From: Saccharomonospora piscinae
Lineage (GTDB): Bacteria > Actinomycetota > Actinomycetes > Mycobacteriales > Pseudonocardiaceae
Length of the DNA stretch: 64,000 bases
Assembly (NCBI RefSeq): GCF_005862235.1
Contig: NZ_VCEK01000003.1
Location: forward strand, 912,079 to 976,078
Direction: 5' to 3'
The notes under the pieces are model-generated. The model was not told the origin of the DNA and made no database searches. It worked only from the letters and a program-made list of their open reading frames with translations. The position numbers and the translations under genes are program-made. Positions within the stretch are counted from its first letter, which is position 1. Every line of letters begins with the position of its first letter. Positions 55,003-62,226 of the stretch are shown in pieces.

Positions 55003-56787
55003 TCAGCCGTCGGTGAGCAGCAGGTCCTCCAGCTCGTACAGCGCCGTGGTGAGGTGCTCGGCGAAGGAGTGCAGCTGGTCGGCCACGGGGCGCGGCGTGC
55101 TCAGGTACAGGTTCACGTGGCCGGGCAGCAGCACGTAGGCGACCCCGATGCAGTGGCTGCTGGTGGAGCCGAAGCCGAAGTACTGGATGTGCTCCGACGG
55201 CGCGGAGCTGGTGCTCAGGTAGTCGTCGCGCATCACCGACCAGCCCGGGATGTCGTTGAGCGCCAGCGGTTCGGTCAGCCCGAGTTCGGCGCCCCGCCTG
55301 CGCTGGACGAGTTCCAGCTCCCACAGGTGCTGTTCGGGTGCCTGCCCGGCCTGGCACTGCTTGGCGCGTGCCACGTGCCGGTCGGCCGCGGCCCGCAGCG
55401 CCGCGAGGCGCTCGGTGCTGTCGGCGTCCGGGTCGTCCATGACCTCGGTGAAACGCACCATTTCCGGCGTCACGACCCGCATCGCCTCCGTGCGGCCGTT
55501 GCGGTACTGCCGGGTGGCGATGGACTCGTAGGTCGCGCCGACGAAGCCCTTGGCCCTGCGGTGCGCGAGTTGGTAGGCGAGCTGCATGAACGCGTCGGGG
55601 GAGAGGCCGAGTTCCTTGATGCGGCGGGAGCCGAGGTCGTCGAACGACAGGGTGGTGGTGGCGTTCGCGGCGGCGTAGTCGGTGAACGCCTCCTCGGCGG
55701 CACGGGCGTCGGCGCGCAGGGCGTCGTCCAGCGTGAACTCGACGGGGCTGACCGGTGCGGGTCCCCGCTCCGGCACGGCGGGCAGCTCGGTGGCCGCCAG
55801 CGTGTCGACGAAGGACAGCACCGTGGTGCCGTCCAGGCCGCAGTGCTCGATGTTGAGGCCCGCCGTGCCGTCGGCGAACACCACGAACGACACCGACTTG
55901 TCGAACCACCGGTTGCGGCTGTCGCCGTGCAGGAGCAGGTCGCACGCCTCGTGCGTGTCGGCGGGAGTGACGTCGTCGAGGCACAGGCACAACAGGGCCG
56001 TCTCCACGACGTCGAGGGCGTCGGCGTTGCCGGGCAGCGCGGCGAGCGCCTCGCGGCTGGCCGCCCACTGGGCCCGCGCCTTGGTGGTCAGCGGGCCCAC
56101 CGCGGCCGACGGCTCGTCGGCGGCGGATTTGGTGATCTCCGCCAGCGCCGCCTCGATGTCCGCACGGGCGACGGGGGCGCCGTCGCCGGTCAGCACCTGA
56201 ACCCGGAAGGCGGAGCCCCGGTGGAACACGACGATGTGCCGTGCGGGAGACGGGCCGGGGTGCTCGGCGCTGTAGGGGGCGCGGACGGTGTCCTGGTGTT
56301 CACCCGGGATGCGGGTGGTGGAGAACAGGAACGCGTTCTGCTTCATCGACAGCGGGTTTCCCCGCTGGACGACGGGCGGGATTTCTTCCGCGTCGAGCCG
56401 CCGCTTGTAGTCCACGGCCGCCGCGACCAGCTCCGCCGCGCGCGTGAGCTGCGGCAGCGGCGACGGCTCCAGCAGGAAGAAGAAGTTCGCGTTCAGTGCG
56501 ATGCGGTCGCGTCGGCCGAGGTAGCGCGACGGCCAGAACTGGTCGAGCCAGCTCTCCACCCCGTCGGAGGCGTCGTAGCGTTCGAGTTCGCGGTGCAGGG
56601 CCCGCGCGGTGCTGTCCGGGCGCAGCAGCTCGGCGACCGCGGACTCGGTGGCGGCCCGCTGGTCGGCGTCGAGCAGCGGGCCGCACCACTCCAGAAAACG
56701 CGCGCAGGTGTCGTCGAGGCTCGGCAGCGGCACGCGCGGCAGCCGGTCCTCGTGGGCGAACGTGCGGGAGGTCTGGGTGTCGGTCAC
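55003..56787 (-). CDS. Choline/carnitine O-acyltransferase family protein
   Basis: This 594-residue protein has the two-domain carnitine acyltransferase plan. RVPLPSLDDTCARFLEW opens it. Family segments include RDRIALNANFFFLLE, the catalytic His315 in LNIEHCGLDGTT (eukaryotic enzymes: EHxxxDG), and the substrate-binding region HIQYFGFGSTSSHCIGVAYVLLPGHVNLYLS. QYRNGRTEAMR matches the conserved Arg/Thr loop that contacts carnitine carboxylate. Such enzymes are common in eukaryotes and uncommon in bacteria. GTG 56787 follows GAGGAG. It lies 31 bases downstream of a 2-oxoglutarate oxygenase gene and probably shares its mRNA. The acyl acceptor may not be carnitine. Confidence 0.85.
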   Translation of the reverse strand: MTDTQTSRTFAHEDRLPRVPLPSLDDTCARFLEWCGPLLDADQRAATESAVAELLRPDSTARALHRELERYDASDGVESWLDQFWPSRYLGRRDRIALNANFFFLLEPSPLPQLTRAAELVAAAVDYKRRLDAEEIPPVVQRGNPLSMKQNAFLFSTTRIPGEHQDTVRAPYSAEHPGPSPARHIVVFHRGSAFRVQVLTGDGAPVARADIEAALAEITKSAADEPSAAVGPLTTKARAQWAASREALAALPGNADALDVVETALLCLCLDDVTPADTHEACDLLLHGDSRNRWFDKSVSFVVFADGTAGLNIEHCGLDGTTVLSFVDTLAATELPAVPERGPAPVSPVEFTLDDALRADARAAEEAFTDYAAANATTTLSFDDLGSRRIKELGLSPDAFMQLAYQLAHRRAKGFVGATYESIATRQYRNGRTEAMRVVTPEMVRFTEVMDDPDADSTERLAALRAAADRHVARAKQCQAGQAPEQHLWELELVQRRRGAELGLTEPLALNDIPGWSVMRDDYLSTSSAPSEHIQYFGFGSTSSHCIGVAYVLLPGHVNLYLSTPRPVADQLHSFAEHLTTALYELEDLLLTDG

Positions 56788-56818
56788 GATGCTCCTCGAA
56801 GACGTGCGGAGTGGATGA

Positions 56819-57688
56819 TCAGTCGAGCAGGGTGTCGCCGCGCACGGCCTGGCCCTCGGCGAGCCGGTGCGCGTCGGTGACGCGGCCGAACAGTTGCGCG
56901 GTGCGCGACACACTGCCGACCACGCCGGGGCGGGCACTGTAGGCGAAGATCGCCGTGTGGCGGGCGGTGTCACCCGCCACCGGGGTCACGCGGTGCAACG
57001 AGAACCGGCCCCGGAACAATTGCAGGTCGCCCACGCGCAACGGCAGTCGCCGGATCAGGTGCTCGCCACCACCGGTGAGCACGGCACGGACGTCGTCGAC
57101 GTTCTCGGACTCGGCCGACCGGATACCGGGGCAGTACTCGAACACCCCGCCCGACTCGGCCTGCTGCGTCAGCAGCGACACGGCGAACTCGTTGGTGTCG
57201 AAGTGCCACGGGTGGTCCATGCCGGGCCGGACCACGTTGAGCACCAGTCCAGCGAGCGGATCGGCCAGCTCGTGGATCTCGGGCAGGCCGCAACACGCCG
57301 CGAGGAACCGCTGGAAGTCCGGGTCGGTGTAGAGGCGGTGGACGAGGGCGTCGGCGGGAATGCGGTCCCGCGCCACGAAGGCGTTGCGGCGCTCCAGCGC
57401 GATCCGGCCGGGGTGGTCGTCCGGAAGGGGAGTGCCGGGATCGATGTTGTACGCGTTGACGACCTCGACGTCGTAGTGGGCCTCCGGTGCCACGGCGACA
57501 CCCTCCCGGCGCAGGTCGTCGTGCCGGGAGGGTCGCACGAAGTCGCGCAGCACACTGCACCCGTCGTGCTCCAACTCGGCCCGGACCCGCTCGACTGCGG
57601 CCGACCACGCGGCGCTTCCCGGTTCGGTGATCGGGTACCGGCCGGTGTCGACCACCTGCTCGACCAGCCCGGCCACGGATGAGCTCAT
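56819..57688 (-). CDS. 2-Oxoglutarate/Fe(II)-dependent oxygenase-like protein
   Basis: This 289-residue double-stranded beta-helix protein has an apparent iron triad: His162 and Asp164 in WHFDTNEFAVSLL, and His232 in FSLHRVTPV. The Arg in ARHTAIFAYS probably binds 2-oxoglutarate. The general sequence style recalls the BesD/HalD-like and ArpA-like group of amino-acid oxygenases; the intact Asp argues for hydroxylation rather than halogenation, where Asp is replaced by Gly. ATG 57688 follows GGAGAAGG. It sits between a GNAT gene and the carnitine-acyltransferase-like gene on the same strand, suggesting a small-molecule pathway in which a hydroxylated product is then acylated. Substrate unknown. 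Confidence 0.78.
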   Translation of the reverse strand: MSSSVAGLVEQVVDTGRYPITEPGSAAWSAAVERVRAELEHDGCSVLRDFVRPSRHDDLRREGVAVAPEAHYDVEVVNAYNIDPGTPLPDDHPGRIALERRNAFVARDRIPADALVHRLYTDPDFQRFLAACCGLPEIHELADPLAGLVLNVVRPGMDHPWHFDTNEFAVSLLTQQAESGGVFEYCPGIRSAESENVDDVRAVLTGGGEHLIRRLPLRVGDLQLFRGRFSLHRVTPVAGDTARHTAIFAYSARPGVVGSVSRTAQLFGRVTDAHRLAEGQAVRGDTLLD

Positions 57689-57778
57689 CAGCGTCCTTCT
57701 CCCGCCTCGATGCCGTCGTCACAGCTCAACGAAGTCGCCACCGGTTGGTTACTGCCCGTGTCCGGGAGGCGGTGCGCG

Positions 57779-58231
57779 TCACAGTTCGAGCCGCCCCAGC
57801 ACCTGCCCCTCGACGATACGGCCGGTCGGGCGGAAGCCGAGCCGGAGGTAGAACCGTTCCGGACCGTGCTCGCCCGGCACCCAGAACACGGTCGCCGCGT
57901 CGGAGCCGCGCCGCCGCGCCTCATCGAGCACCGCCTCGACGGCGAATCGCCCGTAGCCCTTCCCCTGCTGGCCGTCCGCGATGTTGAGCCGCCAGATTCC
58001 GCACCGGAAGTACTCGATCGGGCAGTGCGGGTCGAAGCAGCCCATCACGAACCCGACCAGCTCGTCGTCGGCGTAGATGAGCCGCGGCCAGGCGACGTCG
58101 GGCTGGGCGTAGGCCTCGGCGAGCGACTGGGCCACCGGCGCCACGTGCTCCTGCTGGTGTGGTGCCACGGTCAGCCTGCAGGCGTCGCGCACGTTGTCGG
58201 CCGTCACCTTGGTCAAGCGGAGTGCGGTCAT
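57779..58231 (-). CDS. GNAT family N-acetyltransferase
   Basis: This 150-residue GNAT protein begins LRLTKVTADNVRDACRL and has the acetyl-CoA loop ADGQQGKGYGRFAVEAVLDEARRRG (Q/RxxGxG/A). FYLRLGFRPTGRI lies at the C-terminus. The style resembles spermidine/diamine acetyltransferase-like proteins (HQQEHVAPVAQSLAEAYAQ). It is 90 bases upstream of the oxygenase gene on the same strand, so it may be the first gene of a three-gene unit or independent. Substrate unknown. Confidence 0.85.
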   Translation of the reverse strand: MTALRLTKVTADNVRDACRLTVAPHQQEHVAPVAQSLAEAYAQPDVAWPRLIYADDELVGFVMGCFDPHCPIEYFRCGIWRLNIADGQQGKGYGRFAVEAVLDEARRRGSDAATVFWVPGEHGPERFYLRLGFRPTGRIVEGQVLGRLEL

Positions 58232-58267
58232 GCCGGGAACCTAGTGATCCACTCCGACAGTCTCGTG

Positions 58268-58345
58268 CGCCGCGTCCGGCGCGGAGCTCAGCAGGTGCTC
58301 AGCATGTTCGCCAGCGCGGTCACCGCGTCGCCGGTGACCGTCAGG
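58268..58345. repeat. 78-bp direct repeat, left copy (duplicate nuclease 3' end)
   Basis: This segment matches 59080-59157 at all but five of 78 positions. On the minus strand it still encodes the C-terminal residues LTVTGDAVTALANMLSTC and a stop, as the nuclease gene at 59100 does with small changes. Upstream coding sequence for this copy is missing: homology breaks off at 58346, just before the hicAB promoter. With the right copy it brackets the toxin-antitoxin module. Confidence 0.85.
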
Positions 58346-58361
58346 CCCATCCACGCTGCGT

Positions 58362-58400
58362 CTATCCCCTCTTGATATTGACATCTAGAGGGGATAGATT
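58362..58400 (+). promoter_or_regulatory. hicAB promoter buried in an 11-bp inverted-repeat operator
   Basis: CTATCCCCTCT (58362-58372) and AGAGGGGATAG (58387-58397) are perfect reverse complements around 14 bases. A -35-like TTGATA (58372-58377), 17-base spacer and -10 TAGATT (58395-58400) are nested in it, so the operator covers the promoter, as expected for toxin-antitoxin autorepression. The first ATG lies only five bases after the -10, suggesting a leaderless mRNA. Confidence 0.72.
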
Positions 58401-58404
58401 AACC

Positions 58405-58617
58405 ATGGTGGTTAGATCGATGAGATATCGGGACGTGATGCGGGCGCTGCTCGACCACGACTGCATGCACAAGTCAACAAAGGGTAGCCACGAGAAGTGG
58501 CTGTGCCCCTGCGGAAGCCACATTGCCATCGTCCCGAACCACAAGGTCGTATCCCCTGGTGTCGTTGGAGATGTGATCAAGAAGTTCGCCTGCCTGCCGA
58601 GAGGATGGTTGCAGTGA
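58405..58617 (+). CDS. hicA: HicA-type mRNA interferase toxin
   Basis: This 70-residue protein (65 from the second ATG at 58420) has the HicA fold: RYRDVMRALLDHDCMHKSTKGSHEKW. Its catalytic His in KGSHEKW is at position 24 counted from the second Met, the classical HicA position. HIAIVPNHKVVSPGVVGDVIKKF corresponds to the usual VPxHKGKELxxGTLxxIxKQ tail. HicA toxins cleave mRNA. The ATG at 58405 sits right behind the -10 box; the second ATG is a possible internal start. Two extra Cys (CPCGSH) resemble a small metal site. The stop overlaps the antitoxin start. Confidence 0.9.
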   Translation: MVVRSMRYRDVMRALLDHDCMHKSTKGSHEKWLCPCGSHIAIVPNHKVVSPGVVGDVIKKFACLPRGWLQ

Positions 58618-59021
58618 CCACCTACGTCGTTTCTGCCAAGCGCTGGGCACGTGGCTGGGAGCTCCACATCGAGGGCGTCGGCGTTACCCAGGTTCGCTCC
58701 CTATCCAGCGCGGAGGCAACCGCCCGTGAGTACATCGCCTTCGCGCTGGATCTCGACGATGAGCATGCCTTCGAGATCGATGTCGTCCCGGAACTCGCCC
58801 CCGAGTTGACCAGGGAGATACGTGACGCACGTGAGCGAACCAAGCGTGCGGCGTTGATGCAGCGAGAAGCTGCTGCGCAACAACGTGAACTCGCGAAGAA
58901 GTTGCACCGCGATGGGTTGGCCGGCCGCGAGATCGCGGCTCTACTCGAGGTGACACCTCAGCGCGTCAGCCAGATCCTCGGAAAACCCGTCCGGAAGCTT
59001 GGAAATCCTCGCGTGTCGTGA
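58614..59021 (+). CDS. hicB: HicB-like antitoxin with C-terminal helix-turn-helix
   Basis: This 135-residue protein has a HicB-like partly degraded RNase-H fold at the N-terminus (TTYVVSAKRWARGWELHIEGVGVTQVRSLSSAEATAREYIAFAL). A charged coiled coil follows (EIRDARERTKRAALMQREAAAQQRELAKKLH), then a C-terminal helix-turn-helix (LAGREIAALLEVTPQRVSQILG). It neutralises HicA and, through the helix-turn-helix, should bind the operator at 58362-58397. Its GTG overlaps the hicA stop; an ATG at 58605 is an alternative. Codon use is less GC-biased than its neighbours, which suggests acquisition by transfer. Confidence 0.85.
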   Translation: MTTYVVSAKRWARGWELHIEGVGVTQVRSLSSAEATAREYIAFALDLDDEHAFEIDVVPELAPELTREIRDARERTKRAALMQREAAAQQRELAKKLHRDGLAGREIAALLEVTPQRVSQILGKPVRKLGNPRVS

Positions 59022-59079
59022 GCGTTGACTGCCCGTGAGCGCCAGGTGGCTGCACATGAAGCGTGACTACCGAACAATG

Positions 59080-59157
59080 CGCCGCGTCCGCCGCGGAGTT
59101 CAGCAGGTGCTCAGCATGTTCTCCAGCGTGGTCACCTCGTCGCCGGTGACCGTCAGG
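59080..59157. repeat. 78-bp direct repeat, right copy
   Basis: This is the partner of 58268-58345 (five differences in 78). It forms the authentic 3' end of the nuclease (pseudo)gene, including its stop at 59100-59102 and 20 bases beyond it. The repeat therefore includes a gene end plus flank, as seen when an element inserts at or duplicates a gene's 3' end. Confidence 0.85.
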
Positions 59158-59726
59158 TTCCACTCGTACTTCACGTTGACCCACGATCGCGCGTACATGC
59201 AGTGGTAGCCGGTGTTGTCCGGTTGCCACTGCTCGGGGCCGTCGTCGCCCTTGGACATGTTGCTGGAGCCGGACACGGCGATGAGCTGCTGGGTGCCGAG
59301 GTCGTTGGCGAACGCCTCACGCCTGCTCTCGGTCCAGTCGCGTGCTCCGGTGCGCCACGCCTCGGCAAGGGGGACGACGTGGTCGATGTGGACGTCGGAG
59401 GAGTCGGAGACCCACTGGGCGTCGTAGACGCTGTATCAGCTTCCGCTGGTCGGCTGGCAGGAACCGTCCACGGCGACGCCGGAGCCGTCGCGCTTGAGCA
59501 CGCTCTCCCGCGTGTCGCAGGTGCCCTCGTGTGGCGACCAGTGCGGGAACAGGTCACGGTCGTAGCCGTCCATGGACCCCTCGGCGGCCACGGTGAGCTG
59601 GGCGAGGTGATCGCGGGTGACGGACTCACCCGGCGGGCTGGGCGGGTAGGCGGCGGCGGGCTGGGCCAGTGCTGCGGTGAGGACAGCGGCCACACCGACG
59701 GTGAACGACACCGCGAGACGACGCAC
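59100..59726 (-). pseudogene. Secreted HNH endonuclease (DUF1524/GmrSD C-terminal type) interrupted by an in-frame TGA
   Basis: The frame from GTG 59726 (AAAGGAG upstream) encodes a signal peptide (VRRLAVSFTVGVAAVLTAALA), then YDRDLFPHWS and CDTRESVLKRDG. After codon 96 a TGA occurs at 59438-59436. The same frame then continues without a break through VYDAQWVSDSSDVHIDHVVPLAEAW (the DHVVP active-site motif), NMSKGDDGPEQWQPDN and ENMLSTC to a stop at 59100. Homologues of this secreted family usually have Trp at the interrupted position (SGSWYS), one base from TGA. Total length is 209 codons. It is either a recent nonsense mutation or a sequencing error; if real, the product lacks its catalytic half. 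Confidence 0.85.
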
Positions 59727-59833
59727 GGGTTGCTCCTTTTCGGCCGGGGCACCGGGCGTCTCGATCATGCGGGCGGCCGGGGCAGGAGCGACACCGACGG
59801 GAGTAGGGAATCGGCGCCCGCCCCGGCCCTCGG

Positions 59834-60202
59834 TTACGCCGGAGCCCAGGCGAAGTGGGCGAGCGCGGCCACCGCGAGGGCGAGGAACAGCCCGGGGAAC
59901 GCGATGTTGTGCAGGACCCGGGCCCGGATGTGGACGGCGACGGCGCCGACGAAGAACGCCACCAGTCCGGCCGCGGCGGCCAGTCCCAACGGCCTGACTC
60001 CCAGCAGGCCGATCACCAGTCCCACCACCCCGGCGCCTTCGAGGAGCGCGAGGTGGGGAATCCATCGCGGCGCGAGCCCGACCTCGGCCGAGTTCTCCAG
60101 CACGAACCGGGCCTTGAACAGCTTGGCGGTGACCTCGAACGCGTTGGCCACGACACAGAGGACGGTGGCGACGAGCAGCCCGGTCTCGACCACGGGGTTC
60201 AT
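59834..60202 (-). CDS. DoxX-like membrane protein
   Basis: This 122-residue protein has four predicted membrane helices: VVETGLLVATVLCVVANAFEVTAKL, LALLEGAGVVGLVIGLLGV, PLGLAAAAGLVAFFVGAVAVHI and FPGLFLALAVAALAHFAW. PHLALLEGAGVVGL and FFVGAVAVHIRA are typical of DoxX-like/DUF4267-type small membrane proteins. The function is unknown; some relatives act in redox stress. ATG 60202 is the likely start. It is encoded downstream of a TetR regulator on the same strand. Confidence 0.75.
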   Translation of the reverse strand: MNPVVETGLLVATVLCVVANAFEVTAKLFKARFVLENSAEVGLAPRWIPHLALLEGAGVVGLVIGLLGVRPLGLAAAAGLVAFFVGAVAVHIRARVLHNIAFPGLFLALAVAALAHFAWAPA

Positions 60203-60326
60203 CCGGCGTACTCGCCTTCGCCGCTGCGGCGTACGGTCCACCTGGTCATCGATACCTCCTGCGCGCGGGAACCATGGGTGTTCTCCCTGGTGACGACTCG
60301 CGCGCGGAAAAGGTGACCGGTGCGTA

Positions 60327-60893
60327 CTACGCCGGGCGGTCGGCCAGCGGGCCCAGTGCCGAGCACGCGGCGTCGAGCGCGGCGGGGCGCAGCCGCTCGA
60401 CCGGGGTGTCGGCGAGAAGCACCAGGCAGTCACCGAGCCCGCCGAGCGCGACGATCGCGCGGGCCCGGTCGGCTACCCCGGCATCGGGGCCGACGAGCAG
60501 GTCGGTGAGGCGGCGGCGCCACTCGACGATCCGCTCGACGAAACCGAGTTCGGCGAGTGCGCCCAGATCCCGTGCCAGCAGTGCCGTCAGCGCCCGGTGC
60601 CGGTGCGAGAGGTCGAAATAGCGGCCGAGCAGGTCGCGAGGAGATGCCGGGCCGGTGGCCTCGTCCTCGGCGATGAGCGCTTCCACATCCTCGGCCAGCG
60701 GGCGCAGCAGGCTCGCCACCAAGTCGTCGCGGGAGGTGAAGTGGTAGTAGAGCGCGGGTTTGGTGAGACCCAGCTGCTCCGCGATCTCGCGCAGGCTCGT
60801 CTGGCGCACGCCCTGCCGCAGGAACAGTTCCAGTGCCGCGGCCTGGATGCGTTCGCGGGTCTCGGTCGTTCTCGGTCGGGCCACGGTGCTCAC
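60327..60893 (-). CDS. TetR family repressor
   Basis: This 188-residue regulator has the TetR helix-turn-helix: RERIQAAALELFLRQGVRQTSLREIAEQLGLTKPALYYHFTSRDDLVASLL. The ligand-binding C-terminal half is variable, as usual. It is divergent from an FAD-dependent monooxygenase gene; CTTACC/GGTAAG sits in the gap. This arrangement (TetR plus Tet(X)-like or aromatic monooxygenase) is typical of substrate-induced detoxification or catabolism. The ATG at 60893 gives the standard spacing to the helix-turn-helix. Confidence 0.9.
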   Translation of the reverse strand: MSTVARPRTTETRERIQAAALELFLRQGVRQTSLREIAEQLGLTKPALYYHFTSRDDLVASLLRPLAEDVEALIAEDEATGPASPRDLLGRYFDLSHRHRALTALLARDLGALAELGFVERIVEWRRRLTDLLVGPDAGVADRARAIVALGGLGDCLVLLADTPVERLRPAALDAACSALGPLADRPA

Positions 60894-60926
60894 CCTAGCG
60901 CGGTGACCGACCGGGCAGTAAGCTGG

Positions 60927-60942
60927 CTTACCTTCCGGTAAG
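60927..60942. promoter_or_regulatory. TetR-type operator
   Basis: CTTACC-TTCC-GGTAAG lies in the 68-bp divergent gap between the TetR gene and the monooxygenase. The flanking TTAC repeats (TTACCTTCC, GGTAAGTAAAC) match the TTAC/GTAA style of many TetR operators. It is placed to block both promoters. Confidence 0.6.
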
Positions 60943-60961
60943 TAAACAAACGAGGTGGATC

Positions 60962-62158
60962 ATGGATGTGTTGATCTCGGGTGCGAGCGTGGCGGGGCCG
61001 GTGCTGGCCTACTGGTTGCACCGCCGAGGCTTCCGCCCCGTCGTGGTGGAACGCACGCCCGAACTCCGGGTCGGCCTCGGTGGGCACGCGGTCGATCTGT
61101 TCGCTCCCGCCATGACGGTCGCCGACCGGATGGGCCTCGTGCCCGCGTTGCGGGAGTCCGGCACGCGGACCGGCACGCTCGTGCTCGAACGTGACGGACG
61201 CCGGGCCACCGAGATCCGGCTCGACACGCTGGTGCCCGCCCTCGGTGCGGACCGGCACGTCGAGGTCATGCGGGGTGACCTGACCACGCTGCTGCACCGC
61301 GCCACGCGCGACGACGTCGAGTACGTCTTCGGTGACTCCGTCGCCACCCTCGCCGAGGACACCTCCGGCGTGGACGTGACGTTCGAGAGCGGAACCCGGC
61401 GGCGGTTCGCTCTCGTCGTGGGCGCCGACGGCCTGCACTCCCGGATACGCGAACTCGCCTTCGGTCCGGAGCGACGGTTCACCCGTTACCTCGGTGGCTA
61501 TCTCGCCGTGTTCTCGCTGCCGGACTACCGCGGCCTCGAAGGCAGGACCCTGCTCTACAACGGGGTGAACCGGATGGCCGTTCTGTACCCGGTCCACCGG
61601 ACCGGTCAGGCGAGGGCGGTGCTGCTGTTCCGCAGGGCGCGGGAGACCGCTGCCCACCATCGCGACCGGGAGGCGCAGCTCCGGCTCGTGCGGGAGGAAT
61701 ACGCCGTGGAGGGCTGGGAGGTGCCCCGGCTGCTGCGCGAGATGTCCGGCGCCGACGACTTCTACCTGGACTCGATCAGCCAGGTGCATTTGCCGTCGTG
61801 GTCGAAGGGCCGCGTGACGCTGGTGGGCGACGCGGGTTACTCGCCGGGTCCGGCCGTCGGCGGCGGGACCACGCTGGCCATGGTGGCGGCCTACGTGCTC
61901 GCGCACAGCCTGGCGAGTGCGCCTGGTGATCATGCCGCCGCCTTCGCCGACTACGAGGCCCGGATCGGGGACTACGTGCGCCGCTGCCGCGAGGCGGCGC
62001 CCCGTGCCCTGCGCAACGGCGTGCCCCGCTCGGCCACGCAGCGCGCGGTGAGCGAGGCGTCGCTGCGGCTGCTGCCCCGGCTGCCGGGGTGGCTGAGCGG
62101 CCGACTGCTGTCCCGAGGTGTCAGCGCGGCGTTGTCCGCGTTCACCCTGCCCGACTGA
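60962..62158 (+). CDS. FAD-dependent monooxygenase (Tet(X)/PHBH superfamily)
   Basis: This 398-residue class A flavoprotein monooxygenase has the N-terminal dinucleotide motif VLISGASVAGPVLAYWLHRRGFRPVVVER. The middle GD-type motif is ALVVGADGLHSRIRELAFG, and the ribityl-binding motif is GRVTLVGDAGYSPGPAVGGGTTLAMVAAYVLA. It hydroxylates an aromatic or antibiotic-like substrate using NAD(P)H and oxygen. ATG 60962 follows GAGGTGG. Divergent control by a TetR repressor suggests induction by its substrate. A role in antibiotic inactivation is possible but not indicated further. Confidence 0.9.
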   Translation: MDVLISGASVAGPVLAYWLHRRGFRPVVVERTPELRVGLGGHAVDLFAPAMTVADRMGLVPALRESGTRTGTLVLERDGRRATEIRLDTLVPALGADRHVEVMRGDLTTLLHRATRDDVEYVFGDSVATLAEDTSGVDVTFESGTRRRFALVVGADGLHSRIRELAFGPERRFTRYLGGYLAVFSLPDYRGLEGRTLLYNGVNRMAVLYPVHRTGQARAVLLFRRARETAAHHRDREAQLRLVREEYAVEGWEVPRLLREMSGADDFYLDSISQVHLPSWSKGRVTLVGDAGYSPGPAVGGGTTLAMVAAYVLAHSLASAPGDHAAAFADYEARIGDYVRRCREAAPRALRNGVPRSATQRAVSEASLRLLPRLPGWLSGRLLSRGVSAALSAFTLPD

Positions 62159-62226
62159 AGAACCAGCCCGGGCGATCGGCGGTGACGCCGTCGCGGCTGA
62201 GGAGGCGACGGTTCTGAGAGCTCTGC

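Noticed and set aside
58159-58617. 152-residue reading of hicA with a long N-terminal extension
   Set aside because: The extension would start inside the GNAT gene on the opposite strand and read through the duplicated nuclease end and the operator/promoter. The start right after the -10 box gives a normal-sized HicA.
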